From contig OY747710.1 of the NCBI GenBank assembly GCA_963556495.2, forward strand, positions 23,439,500 through 23,503,499: a stretch of 64,000 bases of DNA. Direction: 5' to 3'. This DNA comes from Valencia hispanica (lineage: Eukaryota > Chordata > Actinopteri > Cyprinodontiformes > Valenciidae). This document shows positions 21,105 through 33,391 of this stretch, one piece after another. The position numbers and the translations under genes were made by a program. The notes beneath the pieces were generated by a model. It ran no database searches and was not told where the DNA came from. It was given only the letters and a program-made list of their open reading frames with translations. Every line of letters begins with the position of its first letter. Position 1 is the first letter of the stretch.

Positions 21105-22125
21105 GACCACGCTTACAAAGATTAGATTGTTTAGATTAGAACATTTATTGACGAAAAGTTCAAGTGATGGTGTGTCTGGAAGGATGCACTGATGGAGGCT
21201 GGAAGATTCTGTGTGGGGGAGCAGTCTTCAGAAGTCTGTCTTCTTTTCGAGCCTGCTCAGACAAACTACCTGAAAGAAACAGATATTAGTGCTAGGACTT
21301 GGAATGGAGGGATGTAAAGATTAGGATGGGAGTGGATGAAGGGATGAAGGTAGGGATGAGGAAGGGGATGAAGGGATGAGGGAGGGGATGAAGAGATGAG
21401 GGAGGGGATGAAGGGATGAGAGGATGAGGGAGGGGATGAAGGGATGAGGGAGGGGATGAAGGGATGAGGGAAGGGTTGAAGGGATGAGGGAGGGGATGAA
21501 GGGATGAGGGAGGGGATGAAGGGATGAGAGGATGAGGGAGGGGATGAAGGGATGAGGGAGGGGATGAAGGGATGAGGGAAGGGTTGAAGGGATGAGGGAG
21601 GGGATGAAGGGACGAGGGAGGGGATGAGGGGATGAGGGAGGGGATGAAGGGATGAGGGAGGGGATGAAGGGATGAGGGAGGGGATGAAGGGATGAGGGAG
21701 GGGATGAAGGGACGAGGGAGGGGATGAGGGGATGAGGGAGGGGATGAAGGGATGAGGGAGGGGATGAAGGGATGAGGGAAGGGTTGAAGGGATGAGGGAG
21801 GGGATGAAGGGATGAGGGAGGGGATGAAGGGATGAGGGGATGAAGGGATGAAGGAAGGGTTGAAGGGATGAGGGGATGAAGGGATGAGGGCATGGTGAAA
21901 TAGGGATGTAGTGCTGAGACAAGATAGAGGGTTGGGGGGGGATTACGAGACAACAGTCTGAGCGACGCAGGTCGCTAGGTACTCTGAGTTTAAATAGATC
22001 GCAGAGTAATTAGGGATGAGATTCAGGTGTTAGATGCCAGGTGAGTTGAATCTGAGTAGATTACTGAGAGAGAAGTAAATGAGGGGCGTGGCCCTGCTCA
22101 CGAATACAAGTTAACACATTAACTT
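21105..22125 (-). mobile_element. LTR-like insertion (possible solo LTR) within the LINE 3' UTR
   Basis: Read on the minus strand the insertion begins near TGTTAACTTGTATTCGTGAG, contains a TATTTAAA-like promoter word (about 21995) and ends near AATAAATGTTCTAATC...GCGTGGTCCA, that is, a TG...CA layout with a polyadenylation signal near the end. This is what a solo LTR of a fish Gypsy-type element would look like. TAATG occurs near both edges, but not directly abutting both, so the target duplication is unproven. It contains the minisatellite at 21320-21900. Confidence 0.45.
21320..21900 (+). repeat. Minisatellite, ~20-bp unit GATGAAGGGATGAGGGAGGG
   Basis: About 29 unit-lengths with variants (GGGTTGAAGGGATGAGGGAA, GACGAGGGAG). 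Higher-order blocks recur, for example the GATGAGGGAAGGGTTGAAGG segment at about 21460, 21570 and 21775. The two long minus-strand frames over it (Ser/Pro/His/Leu-rich) are by-products of a repeat unit whose copies keep frame. The plus strand is strongly G-rich. Confidence 0.95.
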
Positions 22126-22560
22126 ACATAATAATACTAATATATAATAAAACACAGACAAAGCATATAAAGTAAAAAACAGCAATAAAGCAAGAAGCAT
22201 ACATAAAACATATGATACATCAAAACATTACTCAAAGGCAGCTCTAAACAGATAAGTTTTTAGTTGTGATTTAAAAGAACTCAGAGTTTCAGCAGCTTTG
22301 CAGTTGTCTGGAAGTTTGTTCCAGATTAGAGGAGCATAGAAACTGAAAGCTGCTTCTCCATGTTTGGTTCTAATTCTAGGGATGTTGAGTAGACTGGAAT
22401 TAGAGGACCTGAGTGGTCTGGTGGGTTGGTACATTAACAGTAGATCTTCAACATACTTTGGTGTTAAGCCATTCAATGATTTATGAAATAGTACAATTAT
22501 TTTGAAGTCTATTCTCTGAGCTACAGGGAGCCAGTGTACGGACTTCAGATACATATGTTA

Positions 22561-25060
22561 ACACAAGTTATCTCCTTACTGGACTGGTATGTTCTCTTGT
22601 CTTTCAAATATTAGAGAGAAAATTAGGAAATCGAGACTCTGTGTCACATTGTATTTATACCCCAGGGAATAATAAATTGATTACTAAATGTGAGCCATTA
22701 AAGGTTCCAAGATGATCAGCCTGAAAAGTTCTGATTCATAAATGGTTCAGCTAAGTGTAGAGCTAGTGATTTTATTGAAAACAATTAGTTCTTAGCGCAA
22801 TTGTTTTTCTGGATTAATAAATGTGCTAAAATTACAGGTACATTATTTCTACATTTTTCAGTATTAGGTTATGTTGCTGCTGTAAAAGCAAAATGTATTC
22901 CATGGATTTTTACACCTATTTACCTGTGGCTTCATGTCTTATAGTAAATAAACTTTGAATTGTCTTTATTATATCTACACTCAACTTTTGTTCTCTGGTG
23001 TGCTTCGGTGTTGTTGCATCACTGCTAGAGTACAACTCTCGCCAAACCAGACTCCTCCAACGCAGAAAGCAGAAAAAAATAATTAAGGATTGTTTGCGTG
23101 GTTTCTTACATCAGACTGTTTAACAGGAATTTCGAGCAAAGGTAAGCTCCTAAAAGGAGTCGTTAGTGACTCATGATGTTGATAATCTTACTGTTCAGAA
23201 TATGAGGGGAATAACAAGGGCTTTTCCAGGATGTAGAAATTAAAAGGCCTAACATTTTCTGAAAAAGATGGATGACTCAAAGTTCAGTCAATCTTTGTTT
23301 ATCCAAGATAACAGCCAGTAAATATGTATCACGAAAAGATATAACTCTGATGCACAATGAAATGTGATGACCTTTCAAAAAGTGAAAGCAAGCCCTAAAA
23401 GCCCCCTGAGCAGCTGTTACTCCTGCCTGCCCTCAGCACCTCTGCAGCTGTAGATCTTATATTCCTCTATGCACACATGCACACACACCCTTTACTACCA
23501 CATCAGTGCCTCTACAAGCTCCAACAGGTGTGAACTCTTTACAAAACACACATGGTTGGTGGAACTGTTGGACGAAATGTATCACTTCCACTGCCTCAAA
23601 AAACTTCAGACTTATTTTTTTTAAATCATTGATATGAATCCCACTTTAATTCCACCCGGCTTGGATCCCATTAAAAACATGTCCAAAATATTACACCTAG
23701 GTCCAAGAAGTGTTTGTCGTGGCTTAATGCCAACCAGGAAGGCGAGCTCAGACACTACGAAGGCCCCCAGGGTAGTAGTGGGTCTTTACGTCTTGTTTTT
23801 GTGTGTGTCATTTTTAGATTATTGAAAAGATTAACTTGATAAATGTGGTGCTGCTGGGTTTGACTTCACTTCAGTATACACTTTTAATAGTTTTCTCCGC
23901 TAAGAACAATGCAAATACACAAATATTTCAAGATCTCACCAAGCTATAGACATATAACAATGTTTTTGATGCATGTGCCTCTGCTTTTATTGAAAACACA
24001 GCTGACAGACCCAGTGTGTGATTCTCACATATGTATGGCTGGTAAAACAGAAGGATACCTGACAGTTGATGTATACTCAAAGTGAAATGTGTACATTCAT
24101 CCCTGCCAGCAGTGTTTTGCTTCATAGACTCTCTTCTGACAGCTTAATGACTAGCTGTCCACGTATCACTCCACTCGCTGCTTCAGCTGCAGAGGCAAGA
24201 AGAGGAGGAGGAGAAGGAGGAGCAGGAGGAAGGAGATGGAAGCAAAACAATCTGGAAGACTGACAGCCCTCAGCGAACCACAGTCAAACCCTGAAGATAC
24301 ACTGGAGCTTCTGCCTCTTAATCTTTTCTTTCCCCCACTTTGGCAGCAGATGGTTGAAGAGCAAAGGTCTTCTAGCAGCAGCTGACAAAAGTGAAGGCGA
24401 TAAAAAGTCAAAATGTTCTATGAGTTTGCATGAGTGCAGGGCAGAAAAAGAAAGGTGACTCTGTTTGCAACCTGTAATGCATACATTAAGTTCTTGTGGG
24501 AGTCCCACAGTTGCACAATCTACAAACTCAGAGAAGAAAATGATCATTATGAAATCAAAAAGGTTGTTGAAAGCCTTTACCATAAATACATACAGCAGCA
24601 ACTTTTGATGTCTGAGAGCAGTCTGATTATATCAAAGCAGCCTGAAGTGTTTTTTTCTGCTTTTACAGGTAAGGAGGAAGAATATTTCTATTCCTCTCCT
24701 TTTAAAGGACAGCTAAAACTCTGAGTTGTTGGCAGGATAATGAATCAGTTCTGATTTTTACGGCTGGTTCTAAAGGCACAACACATGAAGGTCATAGCAC
24801 TTCATATTTAGTCATATCAGTCACTAACTTCAGTATATTTAATTTGGATTTTGTTTGATAGAGAAAGACAAAGTAGTGCATAATTGTGACATTGAAGAAA
24901 AAATCTGCCTGGTTTTAAAAACATTTAGAAAATAAAATCTGTAAAAAATCCTGATCAAAAGCATTTGTGGTTGTAATGTCACAAAATGTGAAATAAATAA
25001 GGGTTATAACTACTTTTTAAGGTACTGTAGCTATTATAAAAGACTAGTGTAGGAACGGTA
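22561..25060. other. Intergenic DNA, no gene recognised
   Basis: Short frames (for example 24434-24724) lack motifs or splice context. A GAG/GGA-rich patch lies at about 24195-24240. The CA-type repeat around 23470-23490 is short. Nothing else seen. Confidence 0.55.
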
Positions 25061-25165
25061 TGCGTTCAATTCAGTTCAGTTTATTATATAGTGCCAATTC
25101 ATAACAGATGTCATCTCAAGGCACTTCTCAAGAAAGGTAATTTCAGCTGTACATACATTCCGATC
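25061..25165 (+). mobile_element. Fish LINE 3' tail fragment
   Basis: The segment TTCAATTCAGTTCAGTTTAT followed by ATAGTGCCAATTCATAACAG and CATCTCAAGGCACTTCTC is the widespread 3' tail of a fish LINE or LINE-derived repeat. No coding part is present, and orientation relative to the source is uncertain. Confidence 0.55.
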
Positions 25166-28100
25166 AGGGTAAAAGTTTCCTATTTAGGGAATTTATCTGC
25201 TACAAAAGCTCACAGCAGTGGTTTACAAACTTTTTATAATTAGCAACACGTTAAATACTAAGCTCTACAACATAATAACAAGCATTCAAAATAACAGTAA
25301 AGCAAAAATAAAAAAAAATTCTTACAAGAAAACTGTAGTATTTGGTTCTCCTCTGCCCCAACACCTCAGTTAAACCTTTTGAAAATGTTCTTACTGTTTT
25401 GTACTTTTTTTTTCTTAGCAAGTCCAACAGAGACTTTGCCGAGATTGCATAAGAAGACACTATTGTTCCCTCTTCATAGCTGCCTGCTTCAGTCTCCGCA
25501 GTGGTTTTTCTTTCAACCTTTTGCAGCCAAGACTGTAATGTGCTTGACGCATCATTTAGGCTGTCTCTGTGCTTTCACTTGACATCACACTTGGCAGGTT
25601 CCAGTGTGAGATGGATCAAATTGAGTTAAAATACCTGTATCATGGCATTAATGTATGCATTTAAAACAATAATGCACGACATAATTTCATTACTCTTATT
25701 TACAAAAAAACTAATATTCCTACTGCTGCTAAAATTTTACATTGCTACATTAATAATAATTTGATCAATAACATTGATTTGGTACATAGAATTTGAAAAA
25801 AAAGAAAGAAATAAACCTCCACTAAATGTAGTAAGATTAAAGGCAAGGTTTGGTTTTGGACATTGTAACAGCACTGGTTGTCATTCTGCTGTTTTTGGAG
25901 CAAGAGAAGCACAATAAGCTGATGTTAGCTGGTTAATTAGTCAAGCTTTCTGCTCAGCTAAACAGCCTGCAGCTGTCTGCTTAACAGACATGCAGCACAT
26001 ACCTTGACAGCTAAACGCTTAAAAACATGATTTTGTAACTAGACTGAATTAGTCTTTCTAGCAGGAGAAAACAAAGATAGCTATTTGTTGCAGCAGGCTG
26101 ACAAGTACTGCACAGCAACAGGTGAAGGAGGGGTAAGTAAAAAACACCATGATATGAACAATGGCTACAACATGAAAACATAATATTAGTTAACTCTGTA
26201 AGGTAAGAGAAAGGTTAGGTGACCATTAATATCCTTAGGCGTTCTCTGGCAAACAAGTGAGTTTAACTATATAAATTAAATAAAAATCAACACACGCATA
26301 CATACACAAGAAACCAAAGAAAAACATTTGCCTAAAATACTTAAAATATCAACGCTAGACATAGATCTTTATTAATATACAGACATATACAATTAATCAA
26401 AAGTTACCTCATAATCTAAAATAAGTGAGATAGTAAGACGATGCCACTCTTCAGTGAAGACATATTTAAGGACAAAATTGCAGCTGAACAAAACTCTTTC
26501 CATAACTTTTGGTCTTCATACCATGGACCTTACATCTATGACCAGACTGAGTTGAAACTCGTTAAACAAAGGATGGGTGTCATCATGACAGATAGAACTG
26601 GGCAGCCGCTGTAACTGATGTATAACAACTTCAGCCACATCTGACACTCCCCAATTAGCCGGCCTGGCCATCTCAACCGGCTGGTTCAGTGGATTCCTCT
26701 CCTTCAGGAGCAGATTTCCAAACCATCACTCCAAAGAAAAGTTAAAACTGAGTCAGTGATCGTCCAGTTATCTGCAATGCCAAATATGTCATTTCATACA
26801 AGTATTTCAGAGTAAGAAAGTTTGTGCTTTACTCAAAACCTTCAGTATATGTTTTATGTGTTTAATTTAAAATTTGTAAAATGCATTAAAGAAATGCAAA
26901 CTTAAAAAGCAAAAAAAGCACAAAATATTTTTTGTTCATGACAATAACATGAATGCTAAAGTCTAAATGTATCAAGTACGACACAAAATAACTTGAGAAA
27001 AACCTTTAATGTTCCAAAATGCACATTACATGCATTTAGCTTTCAACAAACACATCAACTTCAAAAAATCTTAATGTTATATCTATTTTTTTATAAATAT
27101 CTATAATCTATGTATCTATGTTTATTGTATTGGGCTTTAAAGTATAAACTGTAAAATGGAAGAAAAGAACTTGAATGACAAACACACATCATAAAACAAA
27201 ATCAAACAAAGAAGAAAACAATAACAGAGAAAACATGAAAATAAAACAGAAACAAAACCATTTCAGAAAAAGAGACAAAAGGTCACAAAGCTTTTCACAA
27301 AGCAACGACAACAAAGCAAAGAGGAAATGACACCAAACTTTGATATTTCAGAAATTACAATAAAAAACCCAAACATGATTTAAAAAACATCAAAACATTT
27401 CACGAAGCCCATCAACCCCAGGCGACATAAAAGGATCTTGCGAAGCATTTTAAAAACAGAAAACACAACAGAACAAAAGTTACATTTCAAAGTTACAAGA
27501 CTTTGCAACAAAATAGCAATAAATAAATAAATAAATAAAAATCTAAAATTAACATTTAAGATTTCTTTTCAAGTCGTAAGCCATTTTCTTTTTGGTAAAT
27601 TCCATGTTTTTCCTTTTACTATGTTTTGCACCACTCCACCGCCACAGAAAAGAGATAACAAGATTTGGGAAAAGACGAAACACAGTGAAGTAAAAGAAAG
27701 AGATGCGATAAGGGAGGAGGAGTAACAATAACCGACCATGGGAACGATAAAGACAAACAAGTTGAGGGTCAAGGATGACAGGGGATGCAGGGGAGGGCCT
27801 ACAGGAAAACTGAGGGAAGCAGATTTCTTTTTATCCCTTGTTCACTTGAAAACAGCAGCTGGGACAGGTGTGATCACTGATGTGCACAAGCTGCTAACTG
27901 CCTCCCTGTGAGCCTTCTGCGTGTGTTTTATATGCTGAGCTTGCACACTGGAAGACGACTGCATGTTAGCCGGGGCTTTGCTTGGAAACAAAACCAGTAG
28001 ATCAGAGTTTGCCTATAAGGATATAAATAGGCATGTGAATGCACACTTGGTATCAGTGAGGGGAGTCTGTGGGAGTTTCTCTGAGACACAACATACAGTG

Positions 28101-30459
28101 TGCATGGGTTGTGTGCGTTGTTTAAGGAGCATCAGGAAACAGAGGGATCCTGTTTGGGAGTTACTCATTGTTCAGCTGCTTGTCCCCCTCAAGTCCCCCC
28201 CACACACGCACACACATGCACTCACACGCATCTAGTGTTGTAAACTGTCTGTGGAGCAAAGACGTGCACTGACCAGCGTCAAAGAGTGAACTTTGATTTC
28301 CCGTCCAACACTTAGCAAGCTGTCTCTTCACAACAAAGCCATGGCGTCTGATGAGGGGTGTGTCTGAGCAGTCTATCTGACTCCGTGGCATTGTCCCTCC
28401 GACATCAGTGATCTTTATCTCTGTACACCAGAGAAAGAACAATCAAAACTCCTTTATCTTCTCCAGGGCTCATCATTACTGATTTTATTCAGCTACAACC
28501 CCCTTCCTCTTCCTTCTAAATGACTGATTCCTGTTCCCAAACCTATTTGCCTATTACAAGTATGCCATTTGTTGTTTCAATTAATTCAATTAGTTTTATG
28601 AGTTCTGATAAAGTAATAACTTAAAGGATGATACCATGCACTTTTAGAAACTGATCCCTAGCATTACAGATCCTCCACTGAACCAAACTATGAACGTGAG
28701 GTATTTTGCCATGTATTCTGCCTTTGTTTTACACCAGACCCACTTGGTGTGTTTTTTGCTAAAGAACTTGATTATGGTCACACCTGACCAAACAACGAAG
28801 ATCTAGTTAAAGTCGCAGAAAAAAAAGTTGCAATCTCCACATGTTTACATTTGTGATGGTAGGACAGAACATATTTTTTCTTAACTTTCCCATTTAGACA
28901 GTGTCTCATTTTTGCTGTGGACACCTAGTAACTCCAACATGTAACTGTTTGCTGCAGTTCTCTAACAGTGACTTTAGAGGCTCAGTTTTACCTCTGACTA
29001 TGTGTAGAGTAAAGATACACATGGGTCCTTATCCGGTTTAATTACCAGATGACGCTCTGCTACATTCCATCTTTATACCTTACAGGTCATGGAAACATGA
29101 AGTCATGGATTAGTAATTCAAAGTTTCTGGACACTTTAACTTAATGTAAAATAATAACTATGCTCAGTTTTACTTATTTTAGAGCAGTTGTTGGGGTTGC
29201 ATTTGTAACTTCCTTTAATACATTCCTTCTTTTCCCAAACTGAACAGAAGTAGACTAATTAAAGGTTGGACTTTGCAAAATATTTCAGTCTAACTTTATT
29301 TTCAGGCTTTTCACAAATTTGTAACAGCAGTGCTGATAAATATAATATGGAAACTTCTGTGAGCTACAACATGGCATAGTAAGCCAAAAATTTTAAAATG
29401 ATCGGAAAAAACAAGCAGATGAAAGCTTTAAAAGCAGTGAAACCTTAAAGTAATCTGTTTGAAGTCACAATGTCACTGTCAGACATTTTTGTAGTGGACT
29501 TGTGTCTTGCTTGTCTTTATAACATTGCATCAATTAATTCAGGTTTGCAGACATCTATTAATGCCGTTTTCTCAAGGTCCTGTACAGCATTTCAGTCGAA
29601 AGAGCTCATGTCTGGTTCAGTGACTGCAAGGTGCTCTTTCCTCATGGCTGCAGGACAAGCCGAACCATCATCCCTCTACCACTGCGCTTGATCAGTAATA
29701 TGAGATTCTCGTCTAAACATTATGGCCAAAACCTCTCAAGTGTGGTTTAATATTACCAAGGCACGGTGTTGCAGACATCTTGTTCATCTTTAAGATGCAA
29801 CTGCTCTTTCCAGTCATGTTCTGCCATGTTTTTCCTGTAGATAAGAGGTTTTTGAACCAATCAAACAAGCCAAACTCGTCCCATGTCATCGTTAGCTCCA
29901 TCATCGTAAAGTCCCACTGACAGCAAACGTTGCAGTTTCACAGTTCACAGTGTGACCTCCAAGATCAACTCCTGTTTTGTTTGGGTTTCTGCTTGTGAAC
30001 AATGATTTTTTTAAACTCCAGTTTGATGGACTTTGAATGATTTGTTTTTACTTTTCTAGATTGACTGACAGTAACAGGTGCTTGTCATAGATCATCGCTG
30101 ATGTTTTTCTTACTTGTTGTTAGGTTAGAACACACCTGGATGCCTCAGACAAGCAAAGTGCCAAAACCTTTGCTTTCATGGACGTGTTCATGCTTGCTGA
30201 GGGGGGGATTTGATCGGCACGTGCATGCTGCTATTCACCATCTTAATTACTTTTGAAGCAGTAAGAGTAGACTCTTTCCGCACACGAATGATGCATTTAG
30301 TTGTGGTTTTGGCAGCAAAAGTAAAGATACTTTAATATTATAGCTCATTTTAGGGCTGTACCTAATTTAGGAACTGTTTATCATACGGTTATCTACGTAC
30401 AACTAATGATTCTAATTAAAATATTAAAGAAAATCAGCCTGTTCTTGACTTCTGATAAG
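25166..30459. other. Intergenic DNA, no gene recognised
   Basis: AT-rich DNA with a TAAA tetranucleotide run (about 27518-27540) and a CA-type run (about 28198-28230). The longest frames are about 90 codons and have no motif, signal peptide or splice context. Distal regulatory DNA cannot be excluded. Confidence 0.55.
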
Positions 30460-30613
30460 TATTTTGTCAAATCCATCCATCCATCCATCATCTGTACCCG
30501 TCCGTCCTATGCAGGGTTGCAGAAGAGCTGGTGTCTATCTCCAGCAGTCACGGGGCGAGAGGTGGGGTACACCCTGGACAGGTCGCCAGTCCATCACAGG
30601 TATTTTGTCAAAT
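30460..30613 (-). mobile_element. 128-bp LINE/SINE-type retroinsertion with 13-bp target duplication
   Basis: TATTTTGTCAAAT stands at 30460-30472 and again at 30601-30613, a perfect target-site duplication. The intervening 128 bp, read on the minus strand, starts CCTGTGATGGACTGGCGACC and ends in a GGAT repeat (GATGGATGGATGG), the abundant 3' tail of a fish non-LTR retrotransposon. I think it is RTE-like, but that classification is from memory. The insert is severely 5'-truncated. Confidence 0.9.
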
Positions 30614-31677
30614 ATTATTTTCAAAAATCCAGTGTGGTAATAAAAAACCTAATTTATGGCCAACCAACAGCAAAATAAAGAATTTTGGAAAAAAGGCTCC
30701 TAAGAAGCTCCAGAAGAATTTCTGAACTTATCAAAAAAAGTTAAAAAAAATAAATACATTTAAGGTGACAACTGGATTGTGAAATATTTATTCGTTACTT
30801 TTTTACTTAAGACTAAAATGTAACAATTAGAACATAAGATCAAGCCTTTGTGCTGTGTGGTTTCTAATATTGAGTTAATGCATCTGAAACATTTAAGTTA
30901 AATGAAAATTAAAACAAACTCAAACAGAAATTAAAATGCATCTGCTGAAGCTTGAAGATTTAGGTCGAAGGTAATGAATGATAGAGTTAAGTGAAACAAT
31001 GCTTCTAAAACCAAAATCTCCTGAGTCAACATCTAAATATGGAGACGTGTATACATATATATACTTATACAGTAGAGTATAATAATGACACTATATAACC
31101 AAGTGTATATAATGGAGCACCCATAAATGAAAGACAAGAGGTTGTGTAGCTAAATAAAACGTACGAAAACTAAACCTCTGTGAAGTTCTCACTATTGTCC
31201 GAGGATTAACTGTTTTCCACCAGTTTCATTTTGTTTTAACTGTACCTCATTTCTGCTCCACCTCCACTTTTCTCTCAGATTACACATAACACTCAGTTCC
31301 AGCACAAGGCTATGTAATCTGTGTGTGTTTTCTGTCTGGGGCTGACTCTTTGAGCTCAGGAAGAGAAGCCAGCATAACGCTCGCTCACTCACACACACAC
31401 GGGATGAGAACCTCTGGCGTGGCCTTTCCCACCGCTGCCCTCTCTGTATCAACACACTCACACAAACAAGCCTCCCTGCTCTGCTGCACAATCAAAGGGG
31501 CTTTGTCTCCATTGTACAACCACTCCAATAACACATACTTATCTCCACACATGTGCGTGGATGCTCATTACTACAACCAAAACAAAAATGACCAAAGTAA
31601 AGTGCAAATCTTCTTAATTAAAAGGTCAAGTGTAACTCTCTGAGGACGACTTTGTAAGTAATCAGCCAAATATAAAC
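30614..31677. other. Intergenic DNA, no gene recognised
   Basis: Frames at 31192-31491 and 31323-31643 overlap on opposite strands and have no motif. Nothing else is supported. Confidence 0.5.
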
Positions 31678-32540
31678 AGTGCGTTGCAAAAGTATTCATA
31701 CACCATAACATAACTACCTCAAACTCAAATGATTTAATTTGGATTTTTGCTGATAAACCAGAATAAATGGGCTCATTTCTATATAGCTGATGGGAAATTG
31801 TTGATGGTTTGTTAATGTTTAAAATACATATTAATCAGAAAAGTGTAGTGTGTATTTGCATTCAGCCACTAAGAGTCAGTACCTTGGTGAACCATCATTC
31901 ACTGCCCTTTAGTTTGCAATTCTTTTAGGGCAAATCTCTACCAACCACCCTGAACATGGCATTTTGAAGAGTCTCAACCCTGGTGTCATCTGATAAAATC
32001 ACTCTCTTCTACATTTTTCGTGTCTCCACGTGGTCTCTTAAGGCTTCCTTCTTGTCACTCCAGTAAAAGCTAGAGTGTGCCTCCAACAGTGGTCCTGTAA
32101 AAAGATTTCTCACGTGAGCTGTGGATCTCCAACTCTTTTAGAGTTACCTCTTGGCTGCTTTGATTAATGCTCTACTTGCCCAGTCTGTCGATTAAGATTG
32201 AGACATCTTTGTAGGTTTACAGATGCATCATAAACCATCTGAAAGTAGAGTTTTGCAAATTGTTCCATAAGAGTTGACATTTTGTTTTATAGCCTAAACC
32301 TGTTTCATACCTCTCCAGAACATTCTCTTTGACCTATCTCTTGTGTTCCTTGGTCTTCATGATGCTGTTTGTTCACTAACGTTCTCTAGCAAATTTCTGA
32401 GGCCTTCACAGAACTGCGTTAATTATATCAAACAAAGTTGATCTATTTACCCATTAGGTGACTGATTAGATGACGAAGGCAAGTTGTAGCAATGGATTTT
32501 ATTTAGGGGTATCAGTAAAACAGGCACAAAGGGGGAGATA
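31678..32540 (-). mobile_element. Decayed Tc1-like transposon, internally deleted
   Basis: The left end reads CAGTGCGTTGCAAAAGTATTC, close to the CAGTGCCTTGCAAAAGTATT terminus common to fish Tc1 elements. The interior retains recognisable minus-strand transposase-coding DNA, for example the regions around 32000-32180 and 32300-32400, but with many changes and large gaps relative to a full 1.3-1.6-kb element. A right terminus was not identified with confidence. Confidence 0.7.
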
Positions 32541-32960
32541 TGTTTTTTAGATTTTGTTAGTGAACAAATACGTCATATTTGATAATCAGGCTAGACATTA
32601 CAGCTACCAGAAAATTAAACATGTAGTCTATAGAAAAAAGCGAAAGCACTTAAATTGTGCTATTTGTATCAGAAATTTAATAAATTCCATATACAAATTA
32701 TAAAAGACCAAAAAATACGTAAACTATTTGCCCTGTAAAATTAGCTTAATTACCTCTTCCAGTATCAAAAAAAGGTCCAAATATTTAGTAATGGTTTCTG
32801 GACAAATATCACTGCCACAGATACAGTATATAGTCTATATACAAGGTTACATAAGAAGGCACAAATATCCACTCTGAAGAGACATGAACTCATCTCTTCT
32901 AGTAGTTTAGGAAAATATGAAACAATATACTCCAAAATATTCATTAATTGAGTACCAGGG

Positions 32961-33001
<41 letters not shown>

Positions 33002-33391
33002 CATGTATTTAAATAGAATAGCAGTCAAGAAGGTAGAACTCCTTTAAATCTTTGGCTATCATGGAATGATGCTGACTTCAGTTCATCAGATTGCTTCTCG
33101 ATATCTCAAAAGGTGAGTAACTGAAGCAATACTTAACAGCAAACTCAACCATATATAATGGCAAGGAGAAAAGACCAAGGTCCCTTTTTTAAACACACAG
33201 CTGCAGAAAAATATCAATTCAACTCCTTAAAAAACATACGGGTACGTATTATTTAAGCTATCACCACTTCATAAGTGGTGTCACTCAACTATCTCACTCT
33301 CTGGCAGGAATGAGAAGATATGGAGGAACTTCTCTTCCACAAATTGAGCGGTTTGAATTGTCTTTCTGCTTTTAGTCGCACATTTTTCTCC
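32541..33391. other. Downstream flank of slc50a1 with an AT microsatellite
   Basis: A TA dinucleotide run of about 30 bp lies at 32968-32999. The remainder may include the slc50a1 3' UTR, but I found no clear minus-strand AATAAA in the first few hundred bases after the stop at 33392. Confidence 0.5.

Larger units (their letters stand above)
21003..22560 (-). mobile_element. L2/Rex1-like LINE 3' end, interrupted by a ~1-kb insertion
   Basis: The minus-strand frame 22554-22228 encodes the last 108 residues of the LINE ORF: LKSVHWLPVAQRIDFK, a PTRPLRSSNS region and LIWNKLPDNCKAAETLSSF...LFRAAFE. The 3' UTR begins at 22227 and is broken off at about 22130; it resumes at about 21100 and ends at 21003 in the CAATTTTATTTGTATAGCACAC tail (minus strand GTGCTATACAAATAAAATTG). 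The copy at 17.6-17.8 kb shows that the two UTR parts are normally contiguous, so 21.1-22.13 kb is an insertion. Confidence 0.85.

Noticed and set aside
21266..21953. Two minus-strand ORFs of over 200 codons, rich in Ser/Pro/His/Leu
   Set aside because: Both are open only because the minisatellite unit lacks stops in those frames. They have no start context, domain or homologous feature.
24434..24724. 96-codon plus-strand ORF
   Set aside because: No motif, signal peptide or splice context; consistent with chance in intergenic DNA.
16500..33300. Search for dpm3 and krtcap2, the next genes near mammalian SLC50A1
   Set aside because: No frame or exon-like block resembling either protein is visible downstream of slc50a1 in this window.
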